Shown here one piece after another: positions 28,689 to 38,072 of a stretch of DNA of 64,000 bases. The translations under genes were made by a program, and so were the position numbers. Source of the stretch: Leptospiraceae bacterium (lineage in GTDB: Bacteria; Spirochaetota; Leptospiria; Leptospirales; Leptospiraceae); the NCBI GenBank assembly GCA_024233875.1, contig JACKPB010000006.1, forward strand, positions 248,001 through 312,000. Reading direction: 5' to 3'. The notes beneath the pieces are model-generated. The model ran no database searches, was not told the origin of the DNA, and saw nothing but the letters and a program-made list of their open reading frames with translations. Every line of letters begins with the position of its first letter. Position 1 is the first letter of the stretch.

Positions 28689-28854
28689 AATACTCCATTT
28701 GAATAAAGATTGAGTTCTCCCGCCTGATAGAGAACTCCAACTGATTCTTAAATCTCATTGAGACTGAATTCTAAATTTGAAGCCGGAAAAAGAAAAAATA
28801 GGAACTTATGAGATTGGATTTGAGATGAATTAGACGGAAATTCTTCTCAGCCAT

Positions 28855-29529
28855 TCAATCTGTGGATTCTAAGAAATGGATGAGTTCGTATTTGGGATGA
28901 GAGGGTAGGGCAAGGTTTTTCTCTTTCACATGGAGAGTGCAGGTTTTCAATAATATATTGGATTTTAGTTCGAGAATCCATTCCTCTGTGACTTCAATAG
29001 GGATGATCGTATCTTCTTCAGAAAGATGGATATGCAAACTAGGGGATTCATAAGCATCAAAACGAATGATTTTTCCTGTGAATGTAAATTCCTTCACTTT
29101 GTCCCCGCGATTCTCTCCAGAGTTGAACAGAGTGTCCGGTTCTATCTGAAGGAATTTAGAGTCTTCGAGAGAGGTGCTCAGGGTGAAGCTGAATTTATCC
29201 TTTTTAGCCTTTAGGAGAATGCTTTCGATGATAAGTTTTCTTTCTTCGGGAAGATCACGGAGGGAACCTGATTTTTCAATCAAAGACAGGTCATCCTGAA
29301 AGAGACGAACAAAAGGAAGGATAGTTATGTACCTGTGTCGGACTGAGTTATTTTCGATTCGAAATCCGAGTGAGGGAAAGTAAGCGGGCGAGTCAGAAAA
29401 TACATTTTTCTCCAACTTTCGCATGGATTCCAAAATTCCACGAATATTTACATTGGCGAGTCTATTCTTTTCCGATTCGGAAGAATTGATTTGAATGTAA
29501 ATTGATCCGGTTTTTTCCATAGTTTCCAA
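28855..29529 (-). CDS. Hypothetical cytoplasmic protein (PilZ-like pattern possible)
   Basis: 224 residues with no signal peptide. The N-terminal region is predicted alpha/beta; the middle includes FTFTGKIIRFDAYESPSLHI, a beta pattern faintly like YcgR/PilZ proteins, but I see no RxxxR plus DxSxxG c-di-GMP motif. Family not assigned. An AUG at 29520 (MEKTGSI) is also possible. Confidence 0.6.
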   Translation of the reverse strand: METMEKTGSIYIQINSSESEKNRLANVNIRGILESMRKLEKNVFSDSPAYFPSLGFRIENNSVRHRYITILPFVRLFQDDLSLIEKSGSLRDLPEERKLIIESILLKAKKDKFSFTLSTSLEDSKFLQIEPDTLFNSGENRGDKVKEFTFTGKIIRFDAYESPSLHIHLSEEDTIIPIEVTEEWILELKSNILLKTCTLHVKEKNLALPSHPKYELIHFLESTD

Positions 29530-29639
29530 TTCTCAATCCATTTCCTCTGTAGAGGAGAATAAGTCCAGAGATTTCCTATAGCCAATCGATACAGGTTATT
29601 GAAGTGATACAGCTGTCAATCGGGTAAGAAAATCCTATG

Positions 29640-29702
29640 GCAAAAAATCAAAAAAGGGGTTTGGGGAGTTCGTCCCCAAATTGCCGATAGGCTCCCTATC
29701 AA
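29640..29702 (-). repeat. Family A repeat, short reverse copy
   Basis: Read on the reverse strand: GATAGG-GAG-CCTATC hairpin, then GGCAAT and TTTGGGGA-CGAAC-TCCCCAAA. Both stems differ from the main copies but keep their pairing. Confidence 0.7.
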
Positions 29703-29785
29703 ACAGTTTAGCACAAAATAGGTGAGAGATAAGGGTAAGAAAAAGAATATATACCGGTTTTCATAGATACTTGTGTATATCTTCT

Positions 29786-31048
29786 TCAGGTAATGAGTGT
29801 AAGCGGTAGTACAATTTTACAGGAATAGATATCATTAGAAAAATGATTCTGAATACTTCCTCCCATATTTGTAATACGGGATGCAATCGATGAAGTACCC
29901 CTCCCTTCCTGATTTTTATCGTAATTGGAAAAGGACTGTATCTCGATGGTTAAATTGTCGGAAAAGGTCCAGGCCCATTCACCGGCTCCATAACCGTACT
30001 TTAAGTCATTGGAACAGATTTCCATACATATGAGATACAATTGTTGGATGAACTTTACATTTGTAGCTTCGGAATAATTATTTAAAGATCGTCCATTCAT
30101 TAATATCTTTATTTTTCTATGAAAGATTCCATATCTTCTGAAGAGGACTGATTTAATCCCGCTAAAGAAATCTTTCTGAATGATAGATGAATCCGAAAAA
30201 GAATTGATATTCATCCTGAGAGCATCTTCAACACGATAGATAATATTTAAGGTGAGTTGTTTTTTCTTTTCATCCAAATCCAGTTCATCTAGAAGTTCAC
30301 TGAGATTCCATTTTAAATCAAGAATAGCAGATCCGAGATGATCATGTATGTCATCGAGAATGGATTTACGGGTCAGCTCAGCGGCTAGTTCTTTTTCGAC
30401 TTCTATCCTCTTGATGGTTTCCCGTTCCAGGTTTCTCAAATACAATTGATTTGTATAACGGGTTCTGAACCAAAAAAAATTGAATCCCGAAGAAAAGATA
30501 TAAAAAGGAAAAATATAGGTGAGAACAAAGATTAGGTTCTGATCCAGAAAAGAAGCTACAGGTGATAGTGCCAGACGAAAATAGTAATATAGTACAATAA
30601 AGAACCAGAACATCATATACCTACCGGGCCTTCCCCGAAAGTAAAAGGCATGGTAGAGCATAACTAAAGGAATCATTATCCAAACAAATGGATCATGAAA
30701 CGAAGTAGAGACTGAATAGATTTCTGTTTCAATTTCTCCTAATATAAAGAGAAGAACCAGAATACGACTCCAATCAAATTTTGAAAGGGTAGCTTGTTTG
30801 TAAAAAACTACGTAAAGAAAGCAGATAATTAAGGTAGCGAATCTCGCTCCGGCACTGTAATGATTGTCATGTTGTATATCAAAATAGATAAAGTAGACCT
30901 GTCCGATGATGGCCATGAAAGCTAAAATCAATAGACCGAAGTTTGATTGGGTTAGGATGATATCTACAATATCCTGCTCCCATGAGGGTTGAAGTTTTTT
31001 CAGAAATCCTTTCAGGGGCAATAGGGATTGTTTAGAAAAATACCTCAT
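29786..31048 (-). CDS. NarX/LytS-like sensor histidine kinase
   Basis: 420 residues with about six transmembrane helices between 35 and 195. A HisKA_3-type dimerisation region carries the phospho-acceptor H235 in SILDDIHDHLGSA. The ATPase domain follows, with N box MEICSNDLKYGYG and G box GRGTSSIASRITNMGGS. It is probably the partner of the NarL-type regulator encoded 550 bases upstream on the same strand. The stimulus is unknown; the periplasmic loops are small, so it may sense membrane state. Confidence 0.85.
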   Translation of the reverse strand: MRYFSKQSLLPLKGFLKKLQPSWEQDIVDIILTQSNFGLLILAFMAIIGQVYFIYFDIQHDNHYSAGARFATLIICFLYVVFYKQATLSKFDWSRILVLLFILGEIETEIYSVSTSFHDPFVWIMIPLVMLYHAFYFRGRPGRYMMFWFFIVLYYYFRLALSPVASFLDQNLIFVLTYIFPFYIFSSGFNFFWFRTRYTNQLYLRNLERETIKRIEVEKELAAELTRKSILDDIHDHLGSAILDLKWNLSELLDELDLDEKKKQLTLNIIYRVEDALRMNINSFSDSSIIQKDFFSGIKSVLFRRYGIFHRKIKILMNGRSLNNYSEATNVKFIQQLYLICMEICSNDLKYGYGAGEWAWTFSDNLTIEIQSFSNYDKNQEGRGTSSIASRITNMGGSIQNHFSNDIYSCKIVLPLTLIT

Positions 31049-31060
31049 ATTAGGGATGTA

Positions 31061-31600
31061 GGAAAACCTTATAACCCAGTAAATAAAAATTCAAAATTCC
31101 CCCTCAAAATTGCTAGGAAATAAATTTTGAAGTTATATGTTGAAAATGTAAAAATTGTAAAATATACTAACGTTAAATATAGAATTAGTCCAAGGTTTTT
31201 TCCCGCTAGCTCCAACTAAAATTTATATTTAAATAACTAACATTACGCAAAGAAGCGAAATATGAGGTTGCAGGGAGCCTGCCGGCAGCTTGGGCTATCG
31301 CCCAAACCCATATTTTCATAAATACTTACAAATCTTTTCTTAAGGTATGTAGACATTTTATAGCTGATTCTTCTGTGAATGCGCAAACCTTCTGAAAATG
31401 AATATAAAAAAAATGTTCGGATGAATAAAAAATTATCTAAGGTCAGGAACGTAAAATGATTAGAGATGAAACAAAATGCGTACATGAAAAAAATGAAATA
31501 CAGCTGGATGGAAAAGACCTGTGTGAGAAGGAAGGTTTGGGAAAGTTAAAGAATTAAAAATGCGTACGGGATGATGGAAATTTAAATCAGGAATTGAGTC
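31061..31600. repeat. Gene-free stretch with family A and family B repeats
   Basis: Between the kinase and regulator genes. Positions 31234-31320 hold a family A copy of the GC-rich subtype (GCAGG-GAG-CCTGC and TTGGGC-TATC-GCCCAA hairpins). Positions 31308-31480 directly continue into family B copy 2 (TATGTAGACATTTTAT, CTGAAAATGAATAT, GTAAAATGATTAGA). No protein-coding gene is convincing here. Confidence 0.65.
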
Positions 31601-32257
31601 TCAGGATAGAATTCCAAGTAAGTTTGCTTTCTTTAGCATTTGAACTCTGTTGGATACATGAAGAGCTTTGTAAATCCCTCTGATGTGAAATCGAATCGTA
31701 CTTTCCTTTACCCTCAGTGCGGAGGCAATCTCCTGGACTGAGTATCCTTCGGATAGTTTTTGAAGTACCCTGTTCTCAGAATCGGTTAAGAAAGAAGCTG
31801 AACTCAGGTTTGGATTTTGTTTGGAATTGGTTTGATTCGCGAGTTTGAAATACATAACCAAATGAACGGCTAACTCAGGGGAGATATAAAAACCTTTATT
31901 AAAAATAATAGTAAGAATTTCTTCTATTCTAAGTAGGTCAGATTTTAAAATGTAACCCATAGCTCCAGCTCTTAAGGTATTGAAAAGTTCAGTTTGTGAC
32001 TTCAGGGTTGTAAGCATAATCTTGATTGCTTTTGGATACAAGTCTCCGAGTTGTACAAGCAATTCGTTACCTGTCATTCCATCCAATCCAATATCTATAA
32101 AGAAGAAAGTGACTTCTTTGAGATCTTCTTTCAGACACAATTCAGCAGAATTGAATTCAAAAATTTTGGAGATCTTATTAGTTTTATGTAGAAGAGTAGT
32201 GAACTCTTTACGAAACTTCAAATCATCTTCTATGATGGCTATCTTGTACGCATTCAT
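31601..32257 (-). CDS. NarL/FixJ-type response regulator
   Basis: 218 residues. Receiver domain: acidic residues E10/D11/D12, phospho-acceptor D55 in FFFIDIGLDGMTG, and K105. C-terminal LuxR-type HTH at about 152-215, with LTDSENRVLQKLSEGYSVQE and the recognition helix KESTIRFHIRGIYKAL. All key residues are present. The kinase at 29786-31048 is its likely partner although a repeat-bearing gap separates them. Targets are unknown. Confidence 0.88.
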   Translation of the reverse strand: MNAYKIAIIEDDLKFRKEFTTLLHKTNKISKIFEFNSAELCLKEDLKEVTFFFIDIGLDGMTGNELLVQLGDLYPKAIKIMLTTLKSQTELFNTLRAGAMGYILKSDLLRIEEILTIIFNKGFYISPELAVHLVMYFKLANQTNSKQNPNLSSASFLTDSENRVLQKLSEGYSVQEIASALRVKESTIRFHIRGIYKALHVSNRVQMLKKANLLGILS

Positions 32258-32544
32258 ATTCTAAACTTAACTCAAAGTATTCAAATAATATATTTCGTAA
32301 ACTGAAAATTCATATTTAATTTTCCTAATTCATAAGATCGGGAATTTTTTTTACAGGAATCCCTATCAATTTTGATAGGGTAGGGCAGACTTTCCATCTA
32401 ACCCTAAAAGTCTAAAGAGGGATGTCCTGATTTACTTATGAATCAAATTTGATATCAAAATGGAATTGCGTACTTCTTCGCTTCTGCGTATGGGAATAGA
32501 AACGTAAGCCATTAGTTTTAGACAATAGGAATCAAAGTTATAGC

Positions 32545-33010
32545 TCACCTTACGCACTTCGTGCGAAAGGTGAGGATAATGAAAGGGAACCTTTTGGTAA
32601 ATTGGGGACTCATCGTCCCCAAACCCCTATTTTTATGGATCTATTAGTAAAATATGATTTTGTATTAAAAAATTTTGTAGGGTTAGGATAATGAAAGGGA
32701 ACCTTTCGGCTAATTGGGGACTCATCGTCCCCAAACCCCTATTTTTATGGATCTATTAGTAAAATATAATTTTGTATTAAAAATTTTGTAAGGTGAGGAT
32801 AATGAAAGGGAGCCTTTCGGCTAATTGGGGACTCATCGTCCCCAAACCCCTATTTTTATGGATCTATTAGTAAAATATAATTTTGTATTAAAAATTTTGT
32901 AGGGTTAGGATAATGAAAGGGAGCCTTTCGGCTAATTGGGGACTCATCGTCCCCAAACCCCTATTTTTATGGATCTATTAGTAAAATATGATTTTGTATT
33001 AAATGATTTC
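32545..33010 (+). repeat. Tandem array of four family A repeats (about 111-bp period)
   Basis: The motif AGGATAATGAAAGG recurs at 32573, 32685, 32796 and 32907 (spacings 112, 111, 111). Each unit has an AAAGG(GAG/GAA)CCTTT hairpin, a GGGGAC-TCATC-GTCCCC hairpin and the tail ATGGATCTATTAGTAAAAT. Only the first unit has the leading CTCACCTT / AAGGTGAG stem capped by GCAC-TTCG-TGC. With the copy at 33165 it occupies the gene-free region 32258-33310. A GATAGGG-rich palindrome (ATCAATTTTGAT) occurs at 32365 and 33043. Confidence 0.85.
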
Positions 33011-33164
33011 GAAAGGTTAATTTATAATTTTATCGATTTTCCTATCAATTTTGATAGGAAAATTTATAAAAAAACTTAATATCGTACGCATATTCAATAA
33101 TAAATTTGTTTATTTTTGAGATAGCTAAGTGTAACGTCATCATAATTGATAAGAATTTCATTAT

Positions 33165-33280
33165 CCACATCTTACGTATTTCGTGAATAAGATGAGGATA
33201 ATGAAAGGGAGCCTTTCGGCAAATTGGGGACTCATCATCCCCAAACCCCTATTTTTTTAGATCTATTAGTAAATTATGAT
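33165..33280 (+). repeat. Family A repeat upstream of the caspase-like gene
   Basis: CTTACGTATTTCGTG start, GGATAATGAAAGGGAGCCTTT, GGGGACTCATCATCCCC and the ATCTATTAGTAAATTATGATT tail. It ends about 30 bases before the probable start codon of the next gene and so should lie in its 5' untranslated region. Confidence 0.8.
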
Positions 33281-33310
33281 TCACTTAATGGAAATGAGGA
33301 ATGCAGAGCT

Positions 33311-34960
33311 ATGGAGAAAATAGATAAGAAGAAATTTAGAGTTCTAACTGTTATGATTTTATTGATCTTTTCTTTGAATGTCTATCCGAACGATCCTTCT
33401 CAGGAAGGAGCCAATCCAAAGGAAGAGACTAAACCTGTTATGGAAAATTCTGGGTCTCCTATTTCGAATGATCCGAATACAGTTTCGCAAGAAAGCAATT
33501 CTAAAGTAAGTGAAGATGGGAAGACTGTAACAACTACAACCACTACAACTAAAGTCTCAGAGATCAAAGTCACTCACAAAAGAAAAGGGATAAAATTAGC
33601 TGAGGACATTGATGGGTTGAAAGCTCTCGATGAGGCTCAGGGTATTGGCAAGAGATATGCGATTATTATCGGTATCAATAAATATTCAGATAGTGGGATT
33701 TCCCAACTCTCAAAAGCAAGAAACGATGCGAAAGCAGTACATAAAATATTTAGTGAATATGGTCATTTTGACTCAATAGCTCTTATGACCGATGACGCTG
33801 ATCCGGGTGATTCGGAGCGTCTGTTTCCTACAAAACAAAATATTGAATATAAGATTCGAAGTTATCTTTCCACAGCAAATTCGAATGATATGTTTATTTT
33901 TTTCTTTTCGGGGCATGGAATTTCCAACGGTCATGGAGACAATTTTCTTATTACCCAGGATACAAACTTAATTAATAAGGAAAAAGAGGCTCTGGCAGTA
34001 AATTGGGTGGTAGATGAGTTCAAAAAGAAAAATATTAAGAAGGTTTTGCTTATGCTTGATGCCTGTCGGGAAACCGTCTACACCACTAAAAGCGTCAGTA
34101 GAGATGATATCATTCCGAAAGACTTTAATGAAGGCAACGTTTCCGCTACTTTTTATTCTACCAAGCAGGGTCATTTCAGTTATGAAGATGACGAAAGTGA
34201 TTACGGAGTCTTTACAAAGTATCTCATTTATGGAATGGAGGGAAAAGCTGATACTGACGATGACGGTGTCGTTTCCTTTAGTGATTTAAAAAAATACGTA
34301 GAAAAAGGTGTAATGGATTGGTCCCGGAAGAAAGGGAAAACTGCCCAACTCTCCCAGGTACCTTATACAAAAATTTATAATGAAGAGGTGAATGGAGATC
34401 TTGCTATCACCCTTGCCAAGAAACCCAAAGATAGTCTTGCAGATGATAACGAATTTTCAAGAACCTGGGATCAGGCGTTAAAAAGATCTGCAATTTTTCC
34501 CGGATACGGTCAATATTTTAAAAAGGAAAAATACAAAGCGTATTTTTTTGGAGCCAGCTCACTATTCCTTTTAGGTGGTTTGGCATCTACCTATTCATCC
34601 TATCAATCTGCTAAAAGTAATTATTCATCAGCTATGAATAATGAATTTCTGTTCAGTGCAGTCACCACGGATTTCGGAGCATTGAACCTTTTTGCTCTTT
34701 CTCAAACCAATCAGGCTAGATCTGTAGTTGAATCTAGGAGCAGTGCTATTGCCGGAGTATCAACCATTTTTGCAGGTGTGTATCTCATTAATCTAATCGA
34801 TTCTGTAATCATGAAAAAACCCAAGGCTTCCACAGTCTTAGGGATTCCGGATGAAGGATTTCGATTCACATATCGGAGGGAGGTACAACCTTTTGCCGGT
34901 ATAGGAACTACCGGTCAGGTAGGAAACTTTGGACTATTAGAATACTATTGGAATTTTTAA
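33311..34960 (+). CDS. Exported caspase-like (C14) peptidase with membrane C-terminus
   Basis: 549 residues from the ATG at 33311, preceded by GAGGA; the upstream part of the open frame lies in a repeat and is not credible. A signal peptide (VLTVMILLIFSLNVYP) is followed by a low-complexity Asn/Ser/Thr segment. The caspase p20-like domain starts GKRYAIIIGINKYSD, with catalytic His202 in FFFSGHG and Cys252 in LMLDACRE, so it should be active. An EF-hand-like loop (DTDDDGVVSFSDL) follows. The C-terminal part, IFPGYGQYFKKEKYKAYFFG plus two hydrophobic helices, resembles DUF5683-type domains. It is first in an operon with a Calx-beta-like protein gene and a DUF4384 lipoprotein gene (9- and 16-base gaps). 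Confidence 0.85.
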   Translation: MEKIDKKKFRVLTVMILLIFSLNVYPNDPSQEGANPKEETKPVMENSGSPISNDPNTVSQESNSKVSEDGKTVTTTTTTTKVSEIKVTHKRKGIKLAEDIDGLKALDEAQGIGKRYAIIIGINKYSDSGISQLSKARNDAKAVHKIFSEYGHFDSIALMTDDADPGDSERLFPTKQNIEYKIRSYLSTANSNDMFIFFFSGHGISNGHGDNFLITQDTNLINKEKEALAVNWVVDEFKKKNIKKVLLMLDACRETVYTTKSVSRDDIIPKDFNEGNVSATFYSTKQGHFSYEDDESDYGVFTKYLIYGMEGKADTDDDGVVSFSDLKKYVEKGVMDWSRKKGKTAQLSQVPYTKIYNEEVNGDLAITLAKKPKDSLADDNEFSRTWDQALKRSAIFPGYGQYFKKEKYKAYFFGASSLFLLGGLASTYSSYQSAKSNYSSAMNNEFLFSAVTTDFGALNLFALSQTNQARSVVESRSSAIAGVSTIFAGVYLINLIDSVIMKKPKASTVLGIPDEGFRFTYRREVQPFAGIGTTGQVGNFGLLEYYWNF

Positions 34961-34969
34961 GGAGAGAGT

Positions 34970-36595
34970 ATGAAAAGCAAAGAACCATATCAGAAAAATC
35001 AGGAGCAAGATGGAAAGAATTTTCTCATTCAGATGTTGAGACATCGTTACAAAAGACTTATTTTAGCAATGGTCATGATGATTTCCATATTTAATGGAAT
35101 GATCATTTGTAAACCAGGAGTCCCGGGAAATGGTATGTCGACACTCTCTTTTATGAATAATTTCCGTAAGATGATAGCCGGATCCACATTGGTAGCTGAA
35201 TCAGCAACAGTTACAGTGGGAGGGAGTATTTCTGATAGCTCAGGAGCCGCCATATCGGGAGCCGAACTTAGCTTGAGTGAATCCAAGGCAAACCTTTCTA
35301 CGAAAGTTTATACTGACTCAAATGGAAAATTTTCTATGGATCTAAAATTAGGTAAATTTGCTGTTCGAGTAACACTCAATGGTTCCTATATTGGAACTTT
35401 CACAATTGAAGTGACAGGGGCTACTTCAGCTCCTTCCCTCTTAGGTTTGGAAGGAAATTTTAGTGTAAGCAATCTTTCAGCTAATCCTGTAGGGGTTCCT
35501 ATTGATTTTACACCCACTGCTTATTTTGTATTGAGAGATGCAGGGTTTACCAGACTATATGAAGGGACATCTAGAGAGATTGGAATCGCAATTTCCGGAA
35601 CTCTGAATGAAGATGTAACGATTAATATATATTGTGATACCACATCAGTTCAAATAGGTGGGACAATTACAGGTGGAACTACTGACGCCGGTGGAGTTAC
35701 TTCCGGAGGAGTTATTTCAGGGGGATCTAATTCAGTTAGTTTGAAATTTACTAAGTCTAATTACACCACCTTCCAAAAATTATTGATCACGGCTATAGAG
35801 GACACTAATGCCATCAATGAATCTGTTACAATAACAATATCTTCTGTTAAAACTGCTGATAAGAGCTTAACTTTTAGTGTAAGTGACAAGGATGTTCTAA
35901 ACTTTTCACAAACTACAGTGATTCCATCAAGTATTTTAGAGGGAAATTCAGCTACTGTTAGTGTTTCTTTGAACCAGGCACCTACTTCGAATGTAGTGGT
36001 AAATATTGAAATTCAGAATATAGATACTTCGAAAGTGAAACTCAATAACTCTATTATCAATCCGATAACAATGACTTTTACTCCGTTGGATTATACACCT
36101 AAATCATTTACTATCAATACAATAGCAGATTCTAATACGACTAATGAAATTTATGCTGTAAAGATAGCGGCTACAAATAACGAACTGACACCAATTACTC
36201 AAGAACTGATGATTGCGGATAAAGATCTTACATTTGTGTACTCCGGTTTAGATCCCAATCGAAGTTATATTTTAGAAGGGGGGGTTGCTACATTTAAGCT
36301 ACACTTAGCTCAAGATCCAGGAGTGGATAGAACTATTACTTTATCACCTACCGGAAATGCTTCCCTTAGTTTGAATCCGTCCACTCTTACATTCACCAGA
36401 GATAATTACTCAACTGATCAGACAATAACAGCTACAGCAATCAATAATGATGGAAATGTAATAGATGAAACGATTTCCATCACAGGTGTCGGAACAGGTG
36501 TTTTAAGCATGAATTTCCTTACTCTAGAAATCTATGATTCCGGAAACTTTGTTTTGGATGTCAGTCCGCTAGATGGGACAATTAGTCTCTATTAA
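34970..36595 (+). CDS. Surface protein with carboxypeptidase-like and Calx-beta-like domains
   Basis: 541 residues. A long basic N-terminal region precedes one hydrophobic segment (about 28-46) ending in GMIIC, a possible lipobox with C47. A carboxypeptidase-regulatory-like beta domain (about 72-130, GGSISDSSGAAISGAELSLS) is followed by three repeated beta domains. Each ends in a pattern like LKFTKSNYTTFQKLLITAIED, with related MTFTPLDYTPKSFTINTIAD and LTFTRDNYSTDQTITATAIN, typical of Calx-beta-like extracellular modules. GGAG precedes the ATG. It probably sits on the outer surface and may be a substrate or partner of the co-encoded caspase-like protein. Confidence 0.78.
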   Translation: MKSKEPYQKNQEQDGKNFLIQMLRHRYKRLILAMVMMISIFNGMIICKPGVPGNGMSTLSFMNNFRKMIAGSTLVAESATVTVGGSISDSSGAAISGAELSLSESKANLSTKVYTDSNGKFSMDLKLGKFAVRVTLNGSYIGTFTIEVTGATSAPSLLGLEGNFSVSNLSANPVGVPIDFTPTAYFVLRDAGFTRLYEGTSREIGIAISGTLNEDVTINIYCDTTSVQIGGTITGGTTDAGGVTSGGVISGGSNSVSLKFTKSNYTTFQKLLITAIEDTNAINESVTITISSVKTADKSLTFSVSDKDVLNFSQTTVIPSSILEGNSATVSVSLNQAPTSNVVVNIEIQNIDTSKVKLNNSIINPITMTFTPLDYTPKSFTINTIADSNTTNEIYAVKIAATNNELTPITQELMIADKDLTFVYSGLDPNRSYILEGGVATFKLHLAQDPGVDRTITLSPTGNASLSLNPSTLTFTRDNYSTDQTITATAINNDGNVIDETISITGVGTGVLSMNFLTLEIYDSGNFVLDVSPLDGTISLY

Positions 36596-36611
36596 AATTA
36601 GGAAATAGTAT

Positions 36612-37781
36612 ATGAAAAGATTAATGATTTTAATTTTATTTTTTTTTACGATCTATTGTTCGGGTGCTCAAAGAGCCGCTTCCAATGAGCATTCTGTGTA
36701 CAAAACTCCTATCAAAGGATTCACTCAATTTGATATCTACAAAAGCAGTGAAACCGAGCTGGAAACTCTGCTCGGATATGATGAAAGTTTGGGGTATAAG
36801 GTCTGTGATGGTAAAATTGGAGGTGAGGAAAAAGTAGAAAATCAGATTGAAATAACCCTCAATAGTGAGAATGAAAATAAATTGGGAGTATCCCTTCCTT
36901 CCGTTTTCAAAGCAGAATTAGAGAATAAGAATATTTCTGCAATCAATTTAAAATTAATCAATCCTGCGGAAATCCGACTTCTCAATCCCCGTCCTTCTTA
37001 TGAAGCATTTAACAATAAAGATATGATGCAAAAGGAATGTATAGGTTCGGTATTGCGAGTTGATCGAATTGATATGGATATTGTGACAAAAGAAGGAATC
37101 AAGGTCTCCGGGGAAGCAGTAGTAAAAAAGTATGAGGTGGGAGGAGATGTATCTTTTAGTAACGACTCCAATTCAGCGTACTTTGCTAAAAATGCATACA
37201 TCGGTTACAAAAAAGTAACTGATCGAATAGACAATCTTGCGCCTATCGTTTTTGATTATCAAATTCTTCATTTGGAAAAAGGAAGCAAAAAATGGAAACT
37301 TTTGCAGGATAAAGATACCATTCAGTCCGGAGACTATATCAAAATCCGTATGAAATCAAATTATCCGGTGTATGTATATTTGCTCAATATAGATGGACAG
37401 AACAATGTTTTTGCACTCCATCCCGATCCGAAGAACAATTTTAAGAATCCTTTGATAGAAAACAAATGGGTGGAGTTTCCCGGTGATACAAAGGGATTTG
37501 AAGTGGATAATACAAAAGGATTGGAAGAGTTGCAATTCTATGTTTTTCGCTCTGATAGCAAATCTTTAAATGATTTGGTCGAAAAGGTTCAATTGGGAAA
37601 AATCAAAGCAAGATCCGAGTACGATAAGCAGGAAGTAGTCCATAAAACCAAAGGAATCGGAAAAGTAGCTCAAACGAAGGTCTCTTCGGGTACAACAGCC
37701 GGAAACACAGATCTCCCGATAAACGAAATCAGAGGTTTGGCAAGCGATTACAAACAATCTATTATCTATAATCATCAGTGA
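36612..37781 (+). CDS. DUF4384 lipoprotein
   Basis: 389 residues with lipobox FTIYC (C16). The N-terminal half is unassigned. The C-terminal half has a DUF4384 domain (about 235-325): SGDYIKIRMKSNYPVYVYLL, then NIDGQNNVFALHPD, and GLEELQFYVFRSD. DUF4384 domains often accompany caspase-like or Ser/Thr kinase proteins. It ends the three-gene operon. Its stop is only 11 bases before the conserved CGTTATGCGAAGAA boundary of the fibre/toxin-antitoxin array. Confidence 0.82.
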   Translation: MKRLMILILFFFTIYCSGAQRAASNEHSVYKTPIKGFTQFDIYKSSETELETLLGYDESLGYKVCDGKIGGEEKVENQIEITLNSENENKLGVSLPSVFKAELENKNISAINLKLINPAEIRLLNPRPSYEAFNNKDMMQKECIGSVLRVDRIDMDIVTKEGIKVSGEAVVKKYEVGGDVSFSNDSNSAYFAKNAYIGYKKVTDRIDNLAPIVFDYQILHLEKGSKKWKLLQDKDTIQSGDYIKIRMKSNYPVYVYLLNIDGQNNVFALHPDPKNNFKNPLIENKWVEFPGDTKGFEVDNTKGLEELQFYVFRSDSKSLNDLVEKVQLGKIKARSEYDKQEVVHKTKGIGKVAQTKVSSGTTAGNTDLPINEIRGLASDYKQSIIYNHQ

Positions 37782-37809
37782 GGTGAGGCGTTATGCGAAG
37801 AATTATTTT

Positions 37810-38001
37810 TTATAAAACAATTGTGATTTTATCTAAATCTAATTCTATCAATGAATTTGTCTCAAGGAAGGGAATTAATATATCCATATTATCCTCAAAG
37901 AGTTTTGTGAATCTTTCATTTCGTAAATTTCCTGCTACGATTAATACGAGTTTGTATGGAATTCTTTTTATAGTCATTTTCAAAAGTATTTGCGTATTCA
38001 A
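37810..38001 (-). pseudogene. DUF5615 toxin, C-terminal remnant
   Basis: The 50 or so C-terminal residues (PYKLVLIVAGNLRN...NSLIELDLDKITI) align with the C-terminal half of the intact DUF5615 protein at 43604-43957. The N-terminal half, which holds the PIN-like active-site acids, is missing. Its place is taken by repeat family B copy 3. It should be non-functional. Confidence 0.7.
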
Positions 38002-38072
38002 TGAAGAATTGGCAATAAAATGGCTACATACCTTAATAGGAAAAACTCAATTATTTATGAGAACTGGTATAT
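37969..38072 (-). repeat. Repeat family B, copy 3, truncating a toxin gene
   Basis: On the reverse strand it reads TACCAGTTCTCATAAAT, AAGGTATGTAGCCATTTTAT and TTTTGAAAATGACTATAAA, matching 7125-7226 and 31308-31406. It sits exactly between the DUF433 coding part and the remaining DUF5615 half, and supplies the last codons of the DUF433 frame. Confidence 0.6.

Noticed and set aside
33224..33310. Upstream extension of the caspase-like gene to 33224
   Set aside because: These 29 codons fall inside a family A repeat, and a signal peptide follows only from the ATG at 33311, which has its own GAGGA site.
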